Shown here: positions 1 through 9,986 of the stretch, piece by piece
Position numbering within the stretch: the stretch's first letter is position 1
Layout of the letters: each line of letters begins with the position of its first letter
Origin: JAHTBL01 sp038532735
Lineage (GTDB): Bacteria > Pseudomonadota > Alphaproteobacteria > Rhodobacterales > Rhodobacteraceae
Direction: 5' to 3'
Assembly (NCBI GenBank): GCA_038532735.1
Contig: JBCBAC010000002.1
Coordinates: forward strand, 248,001-312,000
DNA length: 64,000 nt
The notes under the pieces: model-generated
What the model was told of the DNA's origin: nothing
Databases searched by the model: none
What the model saw: the letters and a program-made list of their open reading frames with translations, nothing else
Made by a program: the position numbers and the translations under genes

Positions 1-136
1 GGGCGCTCAAGGCAGCCCTGACAAACGCCCCGAAGTGATCGCGTCCTTCATCGTGGCCGAAGTGATGTCCGCCTTGACCGCGGATACCCCCGCCGAAAGC
101 GCAAAGGCATCACCACAGACCACCGATCCAACCTAA
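1..136 (+). CDS. xdhC: 3' end of a gene, probably XdhC family (xanthine dehydrogenase accessory protein)
   Basis: An open frame enters from the left edge (first full codon at base 2) and ends at TAA 134-136, leaving 44 residues. The piece GSPDKRPEVIASFIVAEVM resembles the C-terminus of XdhC proteins, where a Gly-Lys-x-Pro-x-x-Ile-Ala stretch is followed by an Ile/Val-Ala-Glu-rich helix. XdhC inserts sulfurated molybdenum cofactor into xanthine dehydrogenase. The next gene, 51 bases downstream on the same strand, is guanine deaminase, whose product is xanthine, so an xdh-guaD purine operon is expected. Only the tail is visible, so the name rests on a short similarity plus context. Confidence 0.55.
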   Translation, partial: GAQGSPDKRPEVIASFIVAEVMSALTADTPAESAKASPQTTDPT

Positions 137-187
137 AGACCCGCGAACATCGGGCACGCGTGGCCTCCTCAAGACACGGACAAAAGC

Positions 188-1476
<1,289 letters not shown>

Positions 1477-1480
<4 letters not shown>

Positions 1481-2679
1481 GTCACGCGGCTGGTCACCTT
1501 AAACTCTGGCCTGTCCCACAGCCGATTGCGCAAGACATCCTCCAGCAAATCGACGGCCGCGCGTACATCTGTCTCGTCAATGTAAAGCGGCGTGAACCCG
1601 AACCGCATAATATCCGGCGCGCGAAAATCCCCGATCACCCCTTTGGAGATCAGCGCCTGCATCGCTGCGTAGCCATGCGCGAAGTGAAAAGACACTTGGC
1701 TGCCCCGCTGTGCCGCGTCACGCGGGCTGGCCAGACGCAGTTCCGGGCAGCGCGCCTCCACCTCGGCGATGAACGTCTCGCACAGCGCGACGCTCGCTGC
1801 GCGAATGTCAGCAATATCGAGCCCGTCCCACAGCTTCAGCGCCTCCTCCAGCGCGGTCATCTGGATCACAGGCGGCGTGCCAACGCGCATCCGTTCGATC
1901 GTCTCCGCTGGCCGATACCCCTGCTCAAACGCGAAAGGCGCGGCATGGCCCAGCCAGCCCGACAGCGCGGGCGCAATGCCCCCGACAAGATCAGGCCGCA
2001 CATAAATGAACGCAGGCGCGCCCGGCCCACCGTTCAGATATTTATACGTGCAGCCCACCGCAAACTCACACCCGCTCCCCGCCAGATCGACGGGCACGGC
2101 CCCGGCACTATGCGCCAGATCCCACAGCATCATCGCTCCAACCGCCTGCGCCTTGGCGGTAATCGCCTCCATGTCGTGCATCCGCCCGGTGCGGTAATCA
2201 ACTTGCGTGATCATCGCCACCGCAACCTCATCGGTCAGCGCGTCCGTCACCGCCTCTGGCGCCACAATGCGCAGTTCATGCCCCTGCCCCAGCTGCGCAA
2301 TCAGCCCCTGCGCCATATACAGATCAGACGGAAAATTCCCGCTATCTGACAGGATCACCTTGCGATCCGGGCGCATCTCAACCGCGGCAGACAGCGCCTG
2401 ATACACTTTCACCGAAAGCGTATCGCCCATGACCACCGATCCCTCCGGCGCGCCGATCAATCGACCCACCTGATTGCCAACCCGCATCGGCTGGCCCATC
2501 CAGTCATCAACATTCCAGCCCCGGATCAGATGCTGGCCCCACTCCCCCGTCACCATCTCAGCGACACGCGGTGCCACCGTTTTCGGCAAAGGTCCAAGGG
2601 AGTTCCCGTCCAAATAGATCACCCCCTCCGGCAGCTCGAACGCGTCCTTCATCGGCAGCGGTCTGACAGTGTCTTTCAT
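1477..2679 (-). CDS. kynU: Kynureninase
   Basis: PLP-dependent fold-type I enzyme, 400 residues, hydrolysing L-kynurenine to anthranilate and alanine. The N-terminal YLDGNSLGPLP signature of kynureninases is present. The PLP Schiff-base lysine is K213 in TYKYLNGGPGAPAF, and the upstream MLWDLAHSAGAVPVDL segment supplies the cofactor-binding Asp. It is the first of two closely spaced minus-strand genes of tryptophan breakdown in the order formamidase-like gene then kynU as transcribed (64 bases between them). No tryptophan 2,3-dioxygenase gene is visible in the window. Confidence 0.93.
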
Positions 2680-2743
2680 AGCAATCCTTCTATCGTCGAA
2701 GATGCGGCGGTCTAAAGCGACCAGATCAGGAAAGGTCGATCTC

Positions 2744-3562
2744 TCACCGCAAAATTGCGCGGGTCAATGGGCTGTTCGTTTCGCGCATGCCGTCAAGGAC
2801 AGAGAAATGATGATGCTCATCATCGACCACACAGTCGGCGGCCACATCCATCCCCTCCCACATCATCGCAAGAAGGCGAGACTGGCGAATGAACTCGGGC
2901 CGTTCGCCGCCCCCAACCCATGCGGTGATATCGGCGCTTGGGAGCGGGCGCTGCAAGGCCGAGCTCTCTGCAATCGCCTCTGCCTCATCAAGGCGTAAAT
3001 CCTTATTCATGGCCGTCATCATCAAAGGGCGCAGATCATGCAGCCCGCTGATCGAGACCGTGCGCGCAACGCGGGTCTGCACATTCTCGGGCAACGGGCT
3101 GTCCGCGCAAACCATGCGTGTCACCAGATGACCGCCCGCCGAATGCCCGACAAGCCGGATCGGCCCAGCGACCCGCTCTGCCGCCGCCGCTATCCCCGCG
3201 CCAACCTGCTTGGTAATATCGGCGATCCGCGCTTCAGGCGCCAACGTGTATTGCACTAGCGCCACCGCCCAGCCACTCGCCCGCAACCCTTCGACAAAAT
3301 GCGTCCAATAGGATTTGTCGAGCCGCACCCAATACCCGCCATGCACGAAGACAATTAGGCCGTGCGAAGCCCCATCCGGATGAACCAGATCAAACCGAGA
3401 TCGCGGATGACCGCCATAGGCGATATCTTCCTCAATCCGAACGCCACTGGTGCGATACGCTGCAGCGTCTGCGGCCCATTGCGCAGGTAAGGCGTCCGAT
3501 CCGGGAATATGCGCCATGTTCGCATAGGCATCATCCCAATCGCGTTTGGGCCTATCGGTCAT
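2744..3562 (-). CDS. Alpha/beta hydrolase, probable kynurenine formamidase (arylformamidase)
   Basis: A 272-residue alpha/beta hydrolase. It has the oxyanion motif HGGYW (residues 74-78) typical of the arylformamidase/AFMID lineage rather than the cyclase-type bacterial KynB, the nucleophile elbow GHSAGG with Ser141, and a C-terminal histidine cluster DDEHHHF (about 250-252) holding the catalytic His. Position directly upstream of kynU argues for hydrolysis of N-formylkynurenine. The frame can be extended five codons upstream, but ATG at 3562 (MTDRPKRDW) is the better start because the extra residues look like leader sequence. A general carboxylesterase role cannot be excluded. Confidence 0.8.
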   Translation of the reverse strand: MTDRPKRDWDDAYANMAHIPGSDALPAQWAADAAAYRTSGVRIEEDIAYGGHPRSRFDLVHPDGASHGLIVFVHGGYWVRLDKSYWTHFVEGLRASGWAVALVQYTLAPEARIADITKQVGAGIAAAAERVAGPIRLVGHSAGGHLVTRMVCADSPLPENVQTRVARTVSISGLHDLRPLMMTAMNKDLRLDEAEAIAESSALQRPLPSADITAWVGGGERPEFIRQSRLLAMMWEGMDVAADCVVDDEHHHFSVLDGMRETNSPLTRAILR

Positions 3563-3598
3563 GCCACCGCTCCGCATCCGAACACTTTGATGCGCAGC

Positions 3599-4834
3599 CT
3601 ATTGAAACGCCTGCATCCCAGTGATCCCACGCCCGAGAATAAGCGCATGCACATCATGGGTGCCTTCATAAGTGTTCACCGCTTCGAGGTTCATAACATG
3701 GCGAATGACGCCGTATTCATCCGACACACCGTTGCCGCCATGCATATCCCGCGCCTCCCGCGCAATCGCCAGCGCCTTGCCGCAATTGTTGCGCTTCATC
3801 AGGCTGATCAGCTCTGCAGGCGCGGTATGCGCATCAAACATGCGCCCCAATTGCAGCGCGCCTTGCAGGCCCAGCGCGATATCGGTTTGCATATCCGCCA
3901 GCTTCTTCTGGATCAGCTGCGTCGCCGCCAAAGGCTTGCCAAACTGCTTACGGTCCATCGTGTAGCTGCGCGCGGCGTGAAAACACGCCTCCGCCGCACC
4001 CATTGCGCCCCACGAAATGCCATAGCGTGCGCGGTTCAAACAGCCAAACGGCCCAGCAAGGCCACTCACATGCGGCAATAGATTATCCTCCGGAACAAAG
4101 ACCTCGTCCATTTGGATCATCCCGGTGATTGAAGCCCGCAAGCTGAACTTGCCTTCGATCTTGGGCGCATTCAGCCCCTTCATCCCCTTCTCAAGAATGA
4201 ACCCCTTGATCTTGCCGTCATGGCCATCCGACTTCGCCCAGACGATGAACACATCCGCGATGGGCGAATTGGTAATCCAGTTCTTGGCCCCCGACAGGGA
4301 ATAACCCCCTTCAACCTTCTTGGCACGCGTGAGCATGGAAGCCGGATCGGACCCCGCATCCGGCTCCGTCAGGCCAAAGCAGCCGACCATCTCGCCACTC
4401 GCGAGCTTGGGCAGGTACTTTTCGCGCTGCGCATCGGTGCCGTAAGCATAAATCGGATGCATCACCAAAGACGACTGCACCGACATGGCCGAGCGATAGC
4501 CGCTGTCGATCCGCTCCACCTCGCGCGCGACCAGACCGTAGGAGACATAATTGGCCCCCACACCACCAAACTCTTCCGGGATCGTGGCACCTAACAGGCC
4601 CAGCGCACCCATCTCGGACATGATCTCGCGATCAAAGGTCTCGGTCCGGTTGGCCATCATCACACGTGCGGCCAGCTTGTCCTGACAATAGGCATGGGCG
4701 GCATCGCGGATCATCCGCTCTTCTTCGGTCAGTTGCTGTTCCAGCAGGAACGGGTCATCCCAGACCAGATCAGCCGGTTTCGCACGAGCCTGTTCGGGAC
4801 CAGACACAGACGGGATTTTCGCGGGGGCATTCAT
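3599..4834 (-). CDS. gcdH: Glutaryl-CoA dehydrogenase
   Basis: Acyl-CoA dehydrogenase-family flavoenzyme (411 residues) that oxidises and decarboxylates glutaryl-CoA to crotonyl-CoA in lysine/tryptophan catabolism. The C-terminal block NTYEGTHDVHALILGRGITG is diagnostic of GCDH; E390 in YEGT is the catalytic base. The central FGLTEPDAGSDPASM and WITNSPIADVFIVWAK blocks bind FAD and substrate. A GTG at 4840 is also in frame, but AGGAG sits seven bases upstream of ATG 4834 and almost abuts the GTG, so I chose the ATG. It ends 36 bases before the formamidase-like gene on the same strand, so the three genes may form one transcript. Confidence 0.92.
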   Translation of the reverse strand: MNAPAKIPSVSGPEQARAKPADLVWDDPFLLEQQLTEEERMIRDAAHAYCQDKLAARVMMANRTETFDREIMSEMGALGLLGATIPEEFGGVGANYVSYGLVAREVERIDSGYRSAMSVQSSLVMHPIYAYGTDAQREKYLPKLASGEMVGCFGLTEPDAGSDPASMLTRAKKVEGGYSLSGAKNWITNSPIADVFIVWAKSDGHDGKIKGFILEKGMKGLNAPKIEGKFSLRASITGMIQMDEVFVPEDNLLPHVSGLAGPFGCLNRARYGISWGAMGAAEACFHAARSYTMDRKQFGKPLAATQLIQKKLADMQTDIALGLQGALQLGRMFDAHTAPAELISLMKRNNCGKALAIAREARDMHGGNGVSDEYGVIRHVMNLEAVNTYEGTHDVHALILGRGITGMQAFQ

Positions 4835-4991
4835 CGGCACACTCCTGACATCATCGCATCGGTATTCGTTGGGGCAACGCTATACCAACTGCGCCCGGCA
4901 TACCAGAGAGGCCGGACTTGCAACCCTAACCCAAAGCGCGCAATCCTGCGGCCACGGGCGATGCGCCCGCCCCGATCTGAAAGGACCCTGA

Positions 4992-5228
4992 ATGACCTGC
5001 GTTTTCGTGCAAATCCGCTGCAAGCCCGGCACGACCTACACCGTCGCCGATGAAATCATGAAACGCGAAATTCATTCCGAACTGCATTCGATCAGCGGGG
5101 AGTTTGATCTCCTGCTCAAGCTCTACATCCCCGAAGGCAAGGATATCGGCCTTTATATCAACGACAATGTCGCCAACATCGCCAATATCGAACGCACCCT
5201 GACAACCCTGACCTTCAAGGCCTTCTAG
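4992..5228 (+). CDS. Stand-alone Lrp/AsnC ligand-binding (RAM) domain protein
   Basis: A 78-residue protein made only of the alpha/beta RAM (ligand-binding) domain of Lrp/AsnC regulators, without the N-terminal helix-turn-helix. The fold is visible as FVQIRCKPG, then the helix around TVADEIMKR, the strand EFDLLLKLYIPE, and the C-terminal NIERTLTTLTFKAF. Such stand-alone RAM proteins are known to oligomerise and may bind small molecules or pair with full-length Lrp proteins. It is transcribed divergently from gcdH, and its stop lies six bases from the end of the convergent livF. The regulator or ligand is not identifiable from sequence. Confidence 0.85.
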   Translation: MTCVFVQIRCKPGTTYTVADEIMKREIHSELHSISGEFDLLLKLYIPEGKDIGLYINDNVANIANIERTLTTLTFKAF

Positions 5229-5234
5229 CGCGGA

Positions 5235-5927
5235 TCATAGCCCCAGATAGGTATCTTTCAGTGCGGGCGTCAGATCGTCCAGCGCGCCCTGCCAGACGGT
5301 ACGGCCCCGCTCCAGAATGATGCCATGATCTGCGATGCGGCGCAGCTCGCTCAGCGTTTTGTCGACCACAAGGATCGACAGCCCACTCGTCTGTTTCAGC
5401 GTCCCGATCACCGCCCAGATTTCCTTCCGGACTACCGGCGCCAGCCCTTCCGTGGCCTCATCAAGGATCAACAGCCGGGGGTTTGTCATCAGCGCGCGCC
5501 CGATGGCCAGCATCTGCTGTTCGCCCCCCGACAGCGACCCCGCCAATTGATCGGCCCGCTCCCCCAGACGCGGGAAAAGCCCGTAAACCCGATCCCGGGT
5601 CCATTCCCCCGGGCGAGCAGAGGCATAAAGGTTCTCCCAAACCGTCAGGTTCGCAAAGCACCGCCGCCCTTCGGGCACCAACCCGAGGCCCAGCCGCGCC
5701 GCGCGATGCGGCGGCAGCCGCGCCAGATCGTGGCCCGCGAACACGGCCTGCCCCTCCTCATGGCGCAGCAAGCGGCAAATCACCTTGATCGTCGTCGATT
5801 TCCCCATGCCGTTGCGCCCCATCAGCGCGACCAACTCGCCCTCGCCAATCGTCAGATCGACACCGAAAAGCGCCTGCGACGCCCCATAGCGCGCCGTGAT
5901 CCCCTCCAGCTCCAGCAGCGCGCTCAT
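5235..5927 (-). CDS. Branched-chain-type ABC transporter ATP-binding protein LivF-like
   Basis: A 230-residue ABC ATPase of the HAAT (hydrophobic amino acid/amide) family. Walker A is GRNGMGKST, the signature is LSGGEQQ, and Walker B is LLILDEATEGL, the Glu-Gly-Leu ending being typical of LivF. It is the last gene of a five-gene minus-strand transport operon and its ATG shares one base with the stop of the LivG-like gene. Family members carry branched-chain amino acids, amides, urea, or aromatic and sulfonated acids, so the name gives the class, not the substrate. Confidence 0.9.
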   Translation of the reverse strand: MSALLELEGITARYGASQALFGVDLTIGEGELVALMGRNGMGKSTTIKVICRLLRHEEGQAVFAGHDLARLPPHRAARLGLGLVPEGRRCFANLTVWENLYASARPGEWTRDRVYGLFPRLGERADQLAGSLSGGEQQMLAIGRALMTNPRLLILDEATEGLAPVVRKEIWAVIGTLKQTSGLSILVVDKTLSELRRIADHGIILERGRTVWQGALDDLTPALKDTYLGL

Positions 5928-6682
5928 CAGGCGTCCTCCTCGTCGCCCAGATAGGCCGCGCGCACCTCTGGATTAGCGCGGATTTCCGCGACAGAGCCGG
6001 TCGCGATGATCTTGCCGTAGACCAGGACGCTGATCCGGTCGGCCAGCGCAAAGACCGCATCCATGTCATGCTCCACCAACAAAATCGGCGCATCCACTTT
6101 AAGGTTCCGCAAAAAAGCTGTCATCGCTTTAGAGCCTTCGGCCCCAAGTCCCGCCATCGGCTCATCCATCAAAAACGCCTTGGGCGAGAGCGTCAAAGCA
6201 ACCGCCACCTCCAGCTGACGTCGTTGCCCATGGCTCAACTCAGCGGTCTTGGTCCGCGCGTGATCCTGCAATCCGACCCGCGCCAGTGCGTCCTGCGCCT
6301 TTGCCAAAAGGCCCGCATCTTTCATGACCGGGCGGAAAAAGCGAAACGCCGCCCCGCTTTGCCCTACCAGCCCCAGAACGACATTCTCCAAAACGGTAAA
6401 CTGCATCGCCAGCGCCGAGATCTGGAAGGTCCGCGCCAGCCCCAGCCGCGCGCGTTCATGCACCGGTGCAGTGGTCACGTCTTGCCCTGCGAAATGCACC
6501 GTCCCGCTGTCAGGCGCCAAGCCGCCCGCAATCTGCTGGATCAGCGTGGACTTACCCGCACCATTGGGCCCGATCAGCGCGTGAATCTCCCCCGGCTTCA
6601 GATCAAGCGAAATGTCGTCACTGGCTTTCAATGCCCCAAAGGATTTGCTCAGCCCACGAACAGACAGGATCGGCTCACTCAT
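5927..6682 (-). CDS. Branched-chain-type ABC transporter ATP-binding protein LivG-like
   Basis: A 251-residue ABC ATPase: Walker A GPNGAGKST, signature LSHGQRRQ, Walker B AFLMDEPMAGL. The LSHG signature variant and the C-terminal extension (ATGSVAEIRANPEVRAAYLG) mark it as the LivG-type partner of the heterodimeric ATPase. Its start overlaps the end of the LivM-like permease gene by eight bases, which supports translational coupling and a 1:1 complex. Substrate follows that of the whole system and is not determined. Confidence 0.9.
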   Translation of the reverse strand: MSEPILSVRGLSKSFGALKASDDISLDLKPGEIHALIGPNGAGKSTLIQQIAGGLAPDSGTVHFAGQDVTTAPVHERARLGLARTFQISALAMQFTVLENVVLGLVGQSGAAFRFFRPVMKDAGLLAKAQDALARVGLQDHARTKTAELSHGQRRQLEVAVALTLSPKAFLMDEPMAGLGAEGSKAMTAFLRNLKVDAPILLVEHDMDAVFALADRISVLVYGKIIATGSVAEIRANPEVRAAYLGDEEDA

Positions 6683-7658
6683 GATCCACCTCGCGGCGGC
6701 TCAAACCGCCAATCAACCCGCCTTGTGCAAACAGCACGACGAAAAGCAGCATCAAACCCAGATAGATCTGCCAATAGTCCGAGAATGCACCCAGATTATG
6801 CTCCAGAATGATGTAGACGGCGGCCCCGGCAATCGGCCCGTAAAGCCGCGCTACACCGCCCAGAATGACGAAGATTATGATCTGACCACTGGTGTGCCAA
6901 CTGAACATCGTAGGGCTCACAAACCGATTAAGGTCGGCAAAAAGTGCCCCGGCCAGCCCCGTGATCCCGGCCGAGATCACGAACGCCACAAGCCGCACAC
7001 GCGTGACATTGATCCCAACCGTCTGCGCCCTCGCTGTGTTGTAATGCGCCCCTGTCAACGCCAGACCAAATGCGGATTTGTTCAGTTTTGAGACGAAGAA
7101 CAACACCGCGCACAGCACCGCAAAGCACAGCCCGAAGAATTGAATGGGCACCAGCGTGTTGATCCCCGGAAACTGGTTGCGCACGTAGATCACGAGCCCG
7201 TCCTCGCCCCCGTAAGCGGGCCAGGAGATCGCGAAATAGTAAAACATCTGCCCAAAGGCGAGCGTCACCATGATGAAGTAAACGCCAGAGGTGCGCAGGC
7301 TCAGGATGCCCACGAGGAGCGCTGCCAGACAGCTCACCACAATGGCGACGATCCAGATCACCGGCATCACGTTGGTGCCTTGAATGACAAATGGCAGCTC
7401 CATCAGCGGCGTGAAACTTTGGGCGTGGCTGGCGAGAATACCCATCGAATAGCCACCCAGCCCAAAGAAGATCGCGTGCCCAAAGCTGACAAGCCCGCCC
7501 TGCCCCAGCGCAAGGTTCAGCCCGACACCGGCCAGTGCCAGAATCGTCACTTTGGTCGCCAAGGTGATGATGAAGGGCGCATCCATGGCCAGTGCGCCAA
7601 GCGGCACGATCAGCAAGGCGCACAAAAGCAGCCCGTTCAGATGGGTCTCGCGCAGCAT
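6675..7658 (-). CDS. Branched-chain-type ABC transporter permease LivM-like
   Basis: A 327-residue polytopic inner-membrane protein with around nine to ten hydrophobic segments. The LALGQGGLVSFGHAIFFGLGGY motif region near residues 48-70 and the later GGVARLYGPIAGAAVY loop are the usual LivM landmarks. It starts one base after the LivH-like gene ends and pairs with it to form the translocation channel. Confidence 0.9.
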   Translation of the reverse strand: MLRETHLNGLLLCALLIVPLGALAMDAPFIITLATKVTILALAGVGLNLALGQGGLVSFGHAIFFGLGGYSMGILASHAQSFTPLMELPFVIQGTNVMPVIWIVAIVVSCLAALLVGILSLRTSGVYFIMVTLAFGQMFYYFAISWPAYGGEDGLVIYVRNQFPGINTLVPIQFFGLCFAVLCAVLFFVSKLNKSAFGLALTGAHYNTARAQTVGINVTRVRLVAFVISAGITGLAGALFADLNRFVSPTMFSWHTSGQIIIFVILGGVARLYGPIAGAAVYIILEHNLGAFSDYWQIYLGLMLLFVVLFAQGGLIGGLSRREVDHE

Positions 7659-7659
7659 C

Positions 7660-8577
7660 TCAGGCTTTCCCGAAAAGTCCGGTGGGCCGGAAGACCAGCA
7701 CCCCCGCCATCAGAATGTAGATGAGCATCGACGCCAGAGCCGACCCGACTGTCGTGGCCGATGACGGCTCCATAAAGCTGCCGAAGATCACAGGCAGCAA
7801 TGTGCGCCCCATCGTGTCCGTCACCCCCACCAAAAGCGCTCCTGCCAGCGCCCCTTTGATCGAGCCAATACCTCCGATCACGATCACGACGAAGGCAAGG
7901 ATGAGCACCGGCTCGCCCATGCCCACCTCCACCGACTGGATCGCCCCGACCAGTGCGCCCGACAAACCCGCCAGTGCCGCGCCAAGCGCGAAGACCAGCG
8001 TGTAAAGGACCGAGATATCAACGCCCAACGCGCTGATCATCTCGCGGTCATTCTCGCCCGCACGTATGCGCATGCCGACGCGTGTCTTTGAGATCAACAG
8101 AAACAGTCCCGCGGCGACCAAAAGCCCGATCCCGATGATCGTCAGCCGGTAAAGCGAATACTCAATCCCGCCAGGCAGCATCACCGTGCCCGACAGCGCG
8201 GGCGGGATGTTCAGAAACAGCGGGAAAGACCCGAACGCCCAGCGCGTTCCCTCCGAGAAGACAAGGATCAATGCAAAGGTGGCCAGCACCTGATCCAGAT
8301 GGTCGCGCTTATAGAGCCGCCGGATCACCGTCAGCTCAATCAGCGCGCCAAACATGGCCGCCGCCGCAAGGCTCGCGATCAGCGCCAGCACGAACGAGCC
8401 TGTGAGCCCCGCGATGCCTGCCGCGGCAAACGCCCCGACCATGTAAAGCGACCCATGCGCGAGGTTGATCAGGCCCATGACACCGAAAATCAGCGTCAGA
8501 CCTGCGGCCATCAGAAACAGCATCACACCGAACTGAAGCCCGTTCAAAAGCTGCTCGATCAGAAGGATCGTCGACAT
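7660..8577 (-). CDS. Branched-chain-type ABC transporter permease LivH-like
   Basis: A 305-residue inner-membrane permease. LIFGVMGLINLAHGSLYMVG near the N-terminus and the cytoplasmic GGIGSIKGALAGALLVG loop are hallmarks of LivH. I start it at ATG 8577 (MSTILLIEQLLNG); a TTG at 8589 is in frame but without better ribosome-binding sequence. It is separated from the substrate-binding-protein gene by a strong hairpin (8588-8624), which probably lowers permease output relative to binding protein. Confidence 0.9.
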   Translation of the reverse strand: MSTILLIEQLLNGLQFGVMLFLMAAGLTLIFGVMGLINLAHGSLYMVGAFAAAGIAGLTGSFVLALIASLAAAAMFGALIELTVIRRLYKRDHLDQVLATFALILVFSEGTRWAFGSFPLFLNIPPALSGTVMLPGGIEYSLYRLTIIGIGLLVAAGLFLLISKTRVGMRIRAGENDREMISALGVDISVLYTLVFALGAALAGLSGALVGAIQSVEVGMGEPVLILAFVVIVIGGIGSIKGALAGALLVGVTDTMGRTLLPVIFGSFMEPSSATTVGSALASMLIYILMAGVLVFRPTGLFGKA

Positions 8578-8587
8578 CTCACACCCC

Positions 8588-8624
8588 AAAAAACAGCGGG
8601 CGGCAGCGCAAGGCCACCGCCCGC
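8588..8624 (-). terminator. Attenuator-like hairpin with T-run between the binding-protein gene and livH
   Basis: On the minus strand an 8-bp stem (GCGGGCGG at plus 8596-8603 pairing with CCGCCCGC at 8617-8624) is followed two bases later by six T residues (plus-strand AAAAAA 8588-8593). This is the form of an intrinsic terminator, but four downstream cistrons depend on read-through, so partial termination giving excess substrate-binding protein is likely. Confidence 0.7.
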
Positions 8625-8640
8625 CCGATCAAACCCTTGG

Positions 8641-9813
8641 CTAGAGCGCACACTCAGCGGCATAGATATCCTGATGATCGCTCAGCCCTTCGCTGACGAT
8701 CTTGTTGGTGAAGATGTCACCTTCCTGAATGACCTCACGCACATAGATGTCCTGAATGGGGTGCTGGTTGTTGCCAAACTTGAAATCCCCACGGACAGAG
8801 GCGAAATCCGCCTCTCGCAATGCAGCGAGGAAAGCCTCCTGATCTGCCACATCGGCCTTAGCCAATGCGCTCACAATCAGGTTCGCCGCATCAAACCCCT
8901 GGGAGGCATAGAGCGACGGCAGGCGCCCATACTTTGCCTCAAAGCTCTCGACAAAAGCCTTGTTGGTCGCGTTGTCGATATCCTTGGACCATTGCGAGGT
9001 ATTCTTCACACCCAAAGCAGCCGCGCCAACGGCTTGCAAAATCCCCTGATCAAAGCTGAACGCAGGGCCCACGACCGGCAGGTCGATCCCGCTATCGGCA
9101 TATTGCTTAAGAAACGAAATCCCCATTCCACCGGGCAGGAAGAAAAAGACACTGTCCGCGCCCGAGGCCCGGATTTGCGCAATCTCGGCGGCGTAATCGG
9201 TCTGGCCTAGCTTGGTGTAAATCTCACCGGAAAGCTCGCCTTCATACATCCGCTTGAAGCCCTTCAGCGCGTCCTGCCCCGCCGGATAATTCGGCGCCAA
9301 GATGAACGTGTTATTCAGCCCCGCGCTGTTCGTATAAGCGCCCGCGGCTTCGTGCAGATTGTCATTCTGCCAGGCCACATTGAAGTAGTTTGGATGACAC
9401 CCCTTGCCCGCCAATTGGGTCGGCCCTGCATTGGGCGAGATGTAGATCTTCCCCTGCGCCGTTGCCGAGGGCACCACCGCCAGCGCAAGGTTCGACCAGA
9501 CAATCCCCGTCATGATGTCAACCTTCTCCGACTGGATCAGCTTGTCAGCCAACTGCACAGCAATCTCGGGCTTGCGTTGGTCGTCCTCAACGACGACCTC
9601 GATCTGATCATTGCCCGACTGCTCCACCGCCAGCATGAAGCCATCGCGAATGTCGATGCCCAGCCCCGCACCACCGCCGGTCAGCGTGGTGATCATCCCG
9701 ATCTTCACAGCGCCCCCGTGGCCATCTGAGATCGCAGCCGTCGACAGCGCCATCACAGCCGCCGCAGTGCCAAGCGCGCCGCAGCCCAGTTTTACCATAG
9801 TCTTGAAATTCAT
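8641..9813 (-). CDS. ABC transporter substrate-binding protein, branched-chain amino acid/amide type
   Basis: A 390-residue periplasmic type-I binding protein. The start MNFKTMVKLGCGALG at 9813 has GGGAGA just upstream and gives a clear signal peptide (basic start, hydrophobic core to about residue 27); the open frame extends 52 codons further but that part is non-coding in character. The mature start has VKIGMITTLTGGGAGLGIDIRDGFMLAVEQ, the classic LivJ/K-like opening. It ends AECAL with a Cys near the terminus. As the first gene of the five-gene importer and the neighbour of LysR and comDE, it may bind an organosulfonate rather than an amino acid; that is inference. Confidence 0.88.
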   Translation of the reverse strand: MNFKTMVKLGCGALGTAAAVMALSTAAISDGHGGAVKIGMITTLTGGGAGLGIDIRDGFMLAVEQSGNDQIEVVVEDDQRKPEIAVQLADKLIQSEKVDIMTGIVWSNLALAVVPSATAQGKIYISPNAGPTQLAGKGCHPNYFNVAWQNDNLHEAAGAYTNSAGLNNTFILAPNYPAGQDALKGFKRMYEGELSGEIYTKLGQTDYAAEIAQIRASGADSVFFFLPGGMGISFLKQYADSGIDLPVVGPAFSFDQGILQAVGAAALGVKNTSQWSKDIDNATNKAFVESFEAKYGRLPSLYASQGFDAANLIVSALAKADVADQEAFLAALREADFASVRGDFKFGNNQHPIQDIYVREVIQEGDIFTNKIVSEGLSDHQDIYAAECAL

Positions 9814-9986
9814 ACCGTCTCTCCCGGTCGGTCTGTTGTGATCTGATCCGGGGCGGGCCTTGGAGAGCCTCTGATGACCGGACAGGTTTAATCCGGCGCA
9901 GCTTTCCCCACGACGCGCCCGCATACAAGAGGTGTTCTCGCCAAAATGCACCGATCCCCGCGTCACCAATCAAAGAACAAAGCCTG

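Noticed and set aside
9814..9969. 52-codon N-terminal extension of the Liv-type binding protein
   Set aside because: It would put an Arg-rich segment before a normal signal peptide; ATG 9813 has a good ribosome-binding site.
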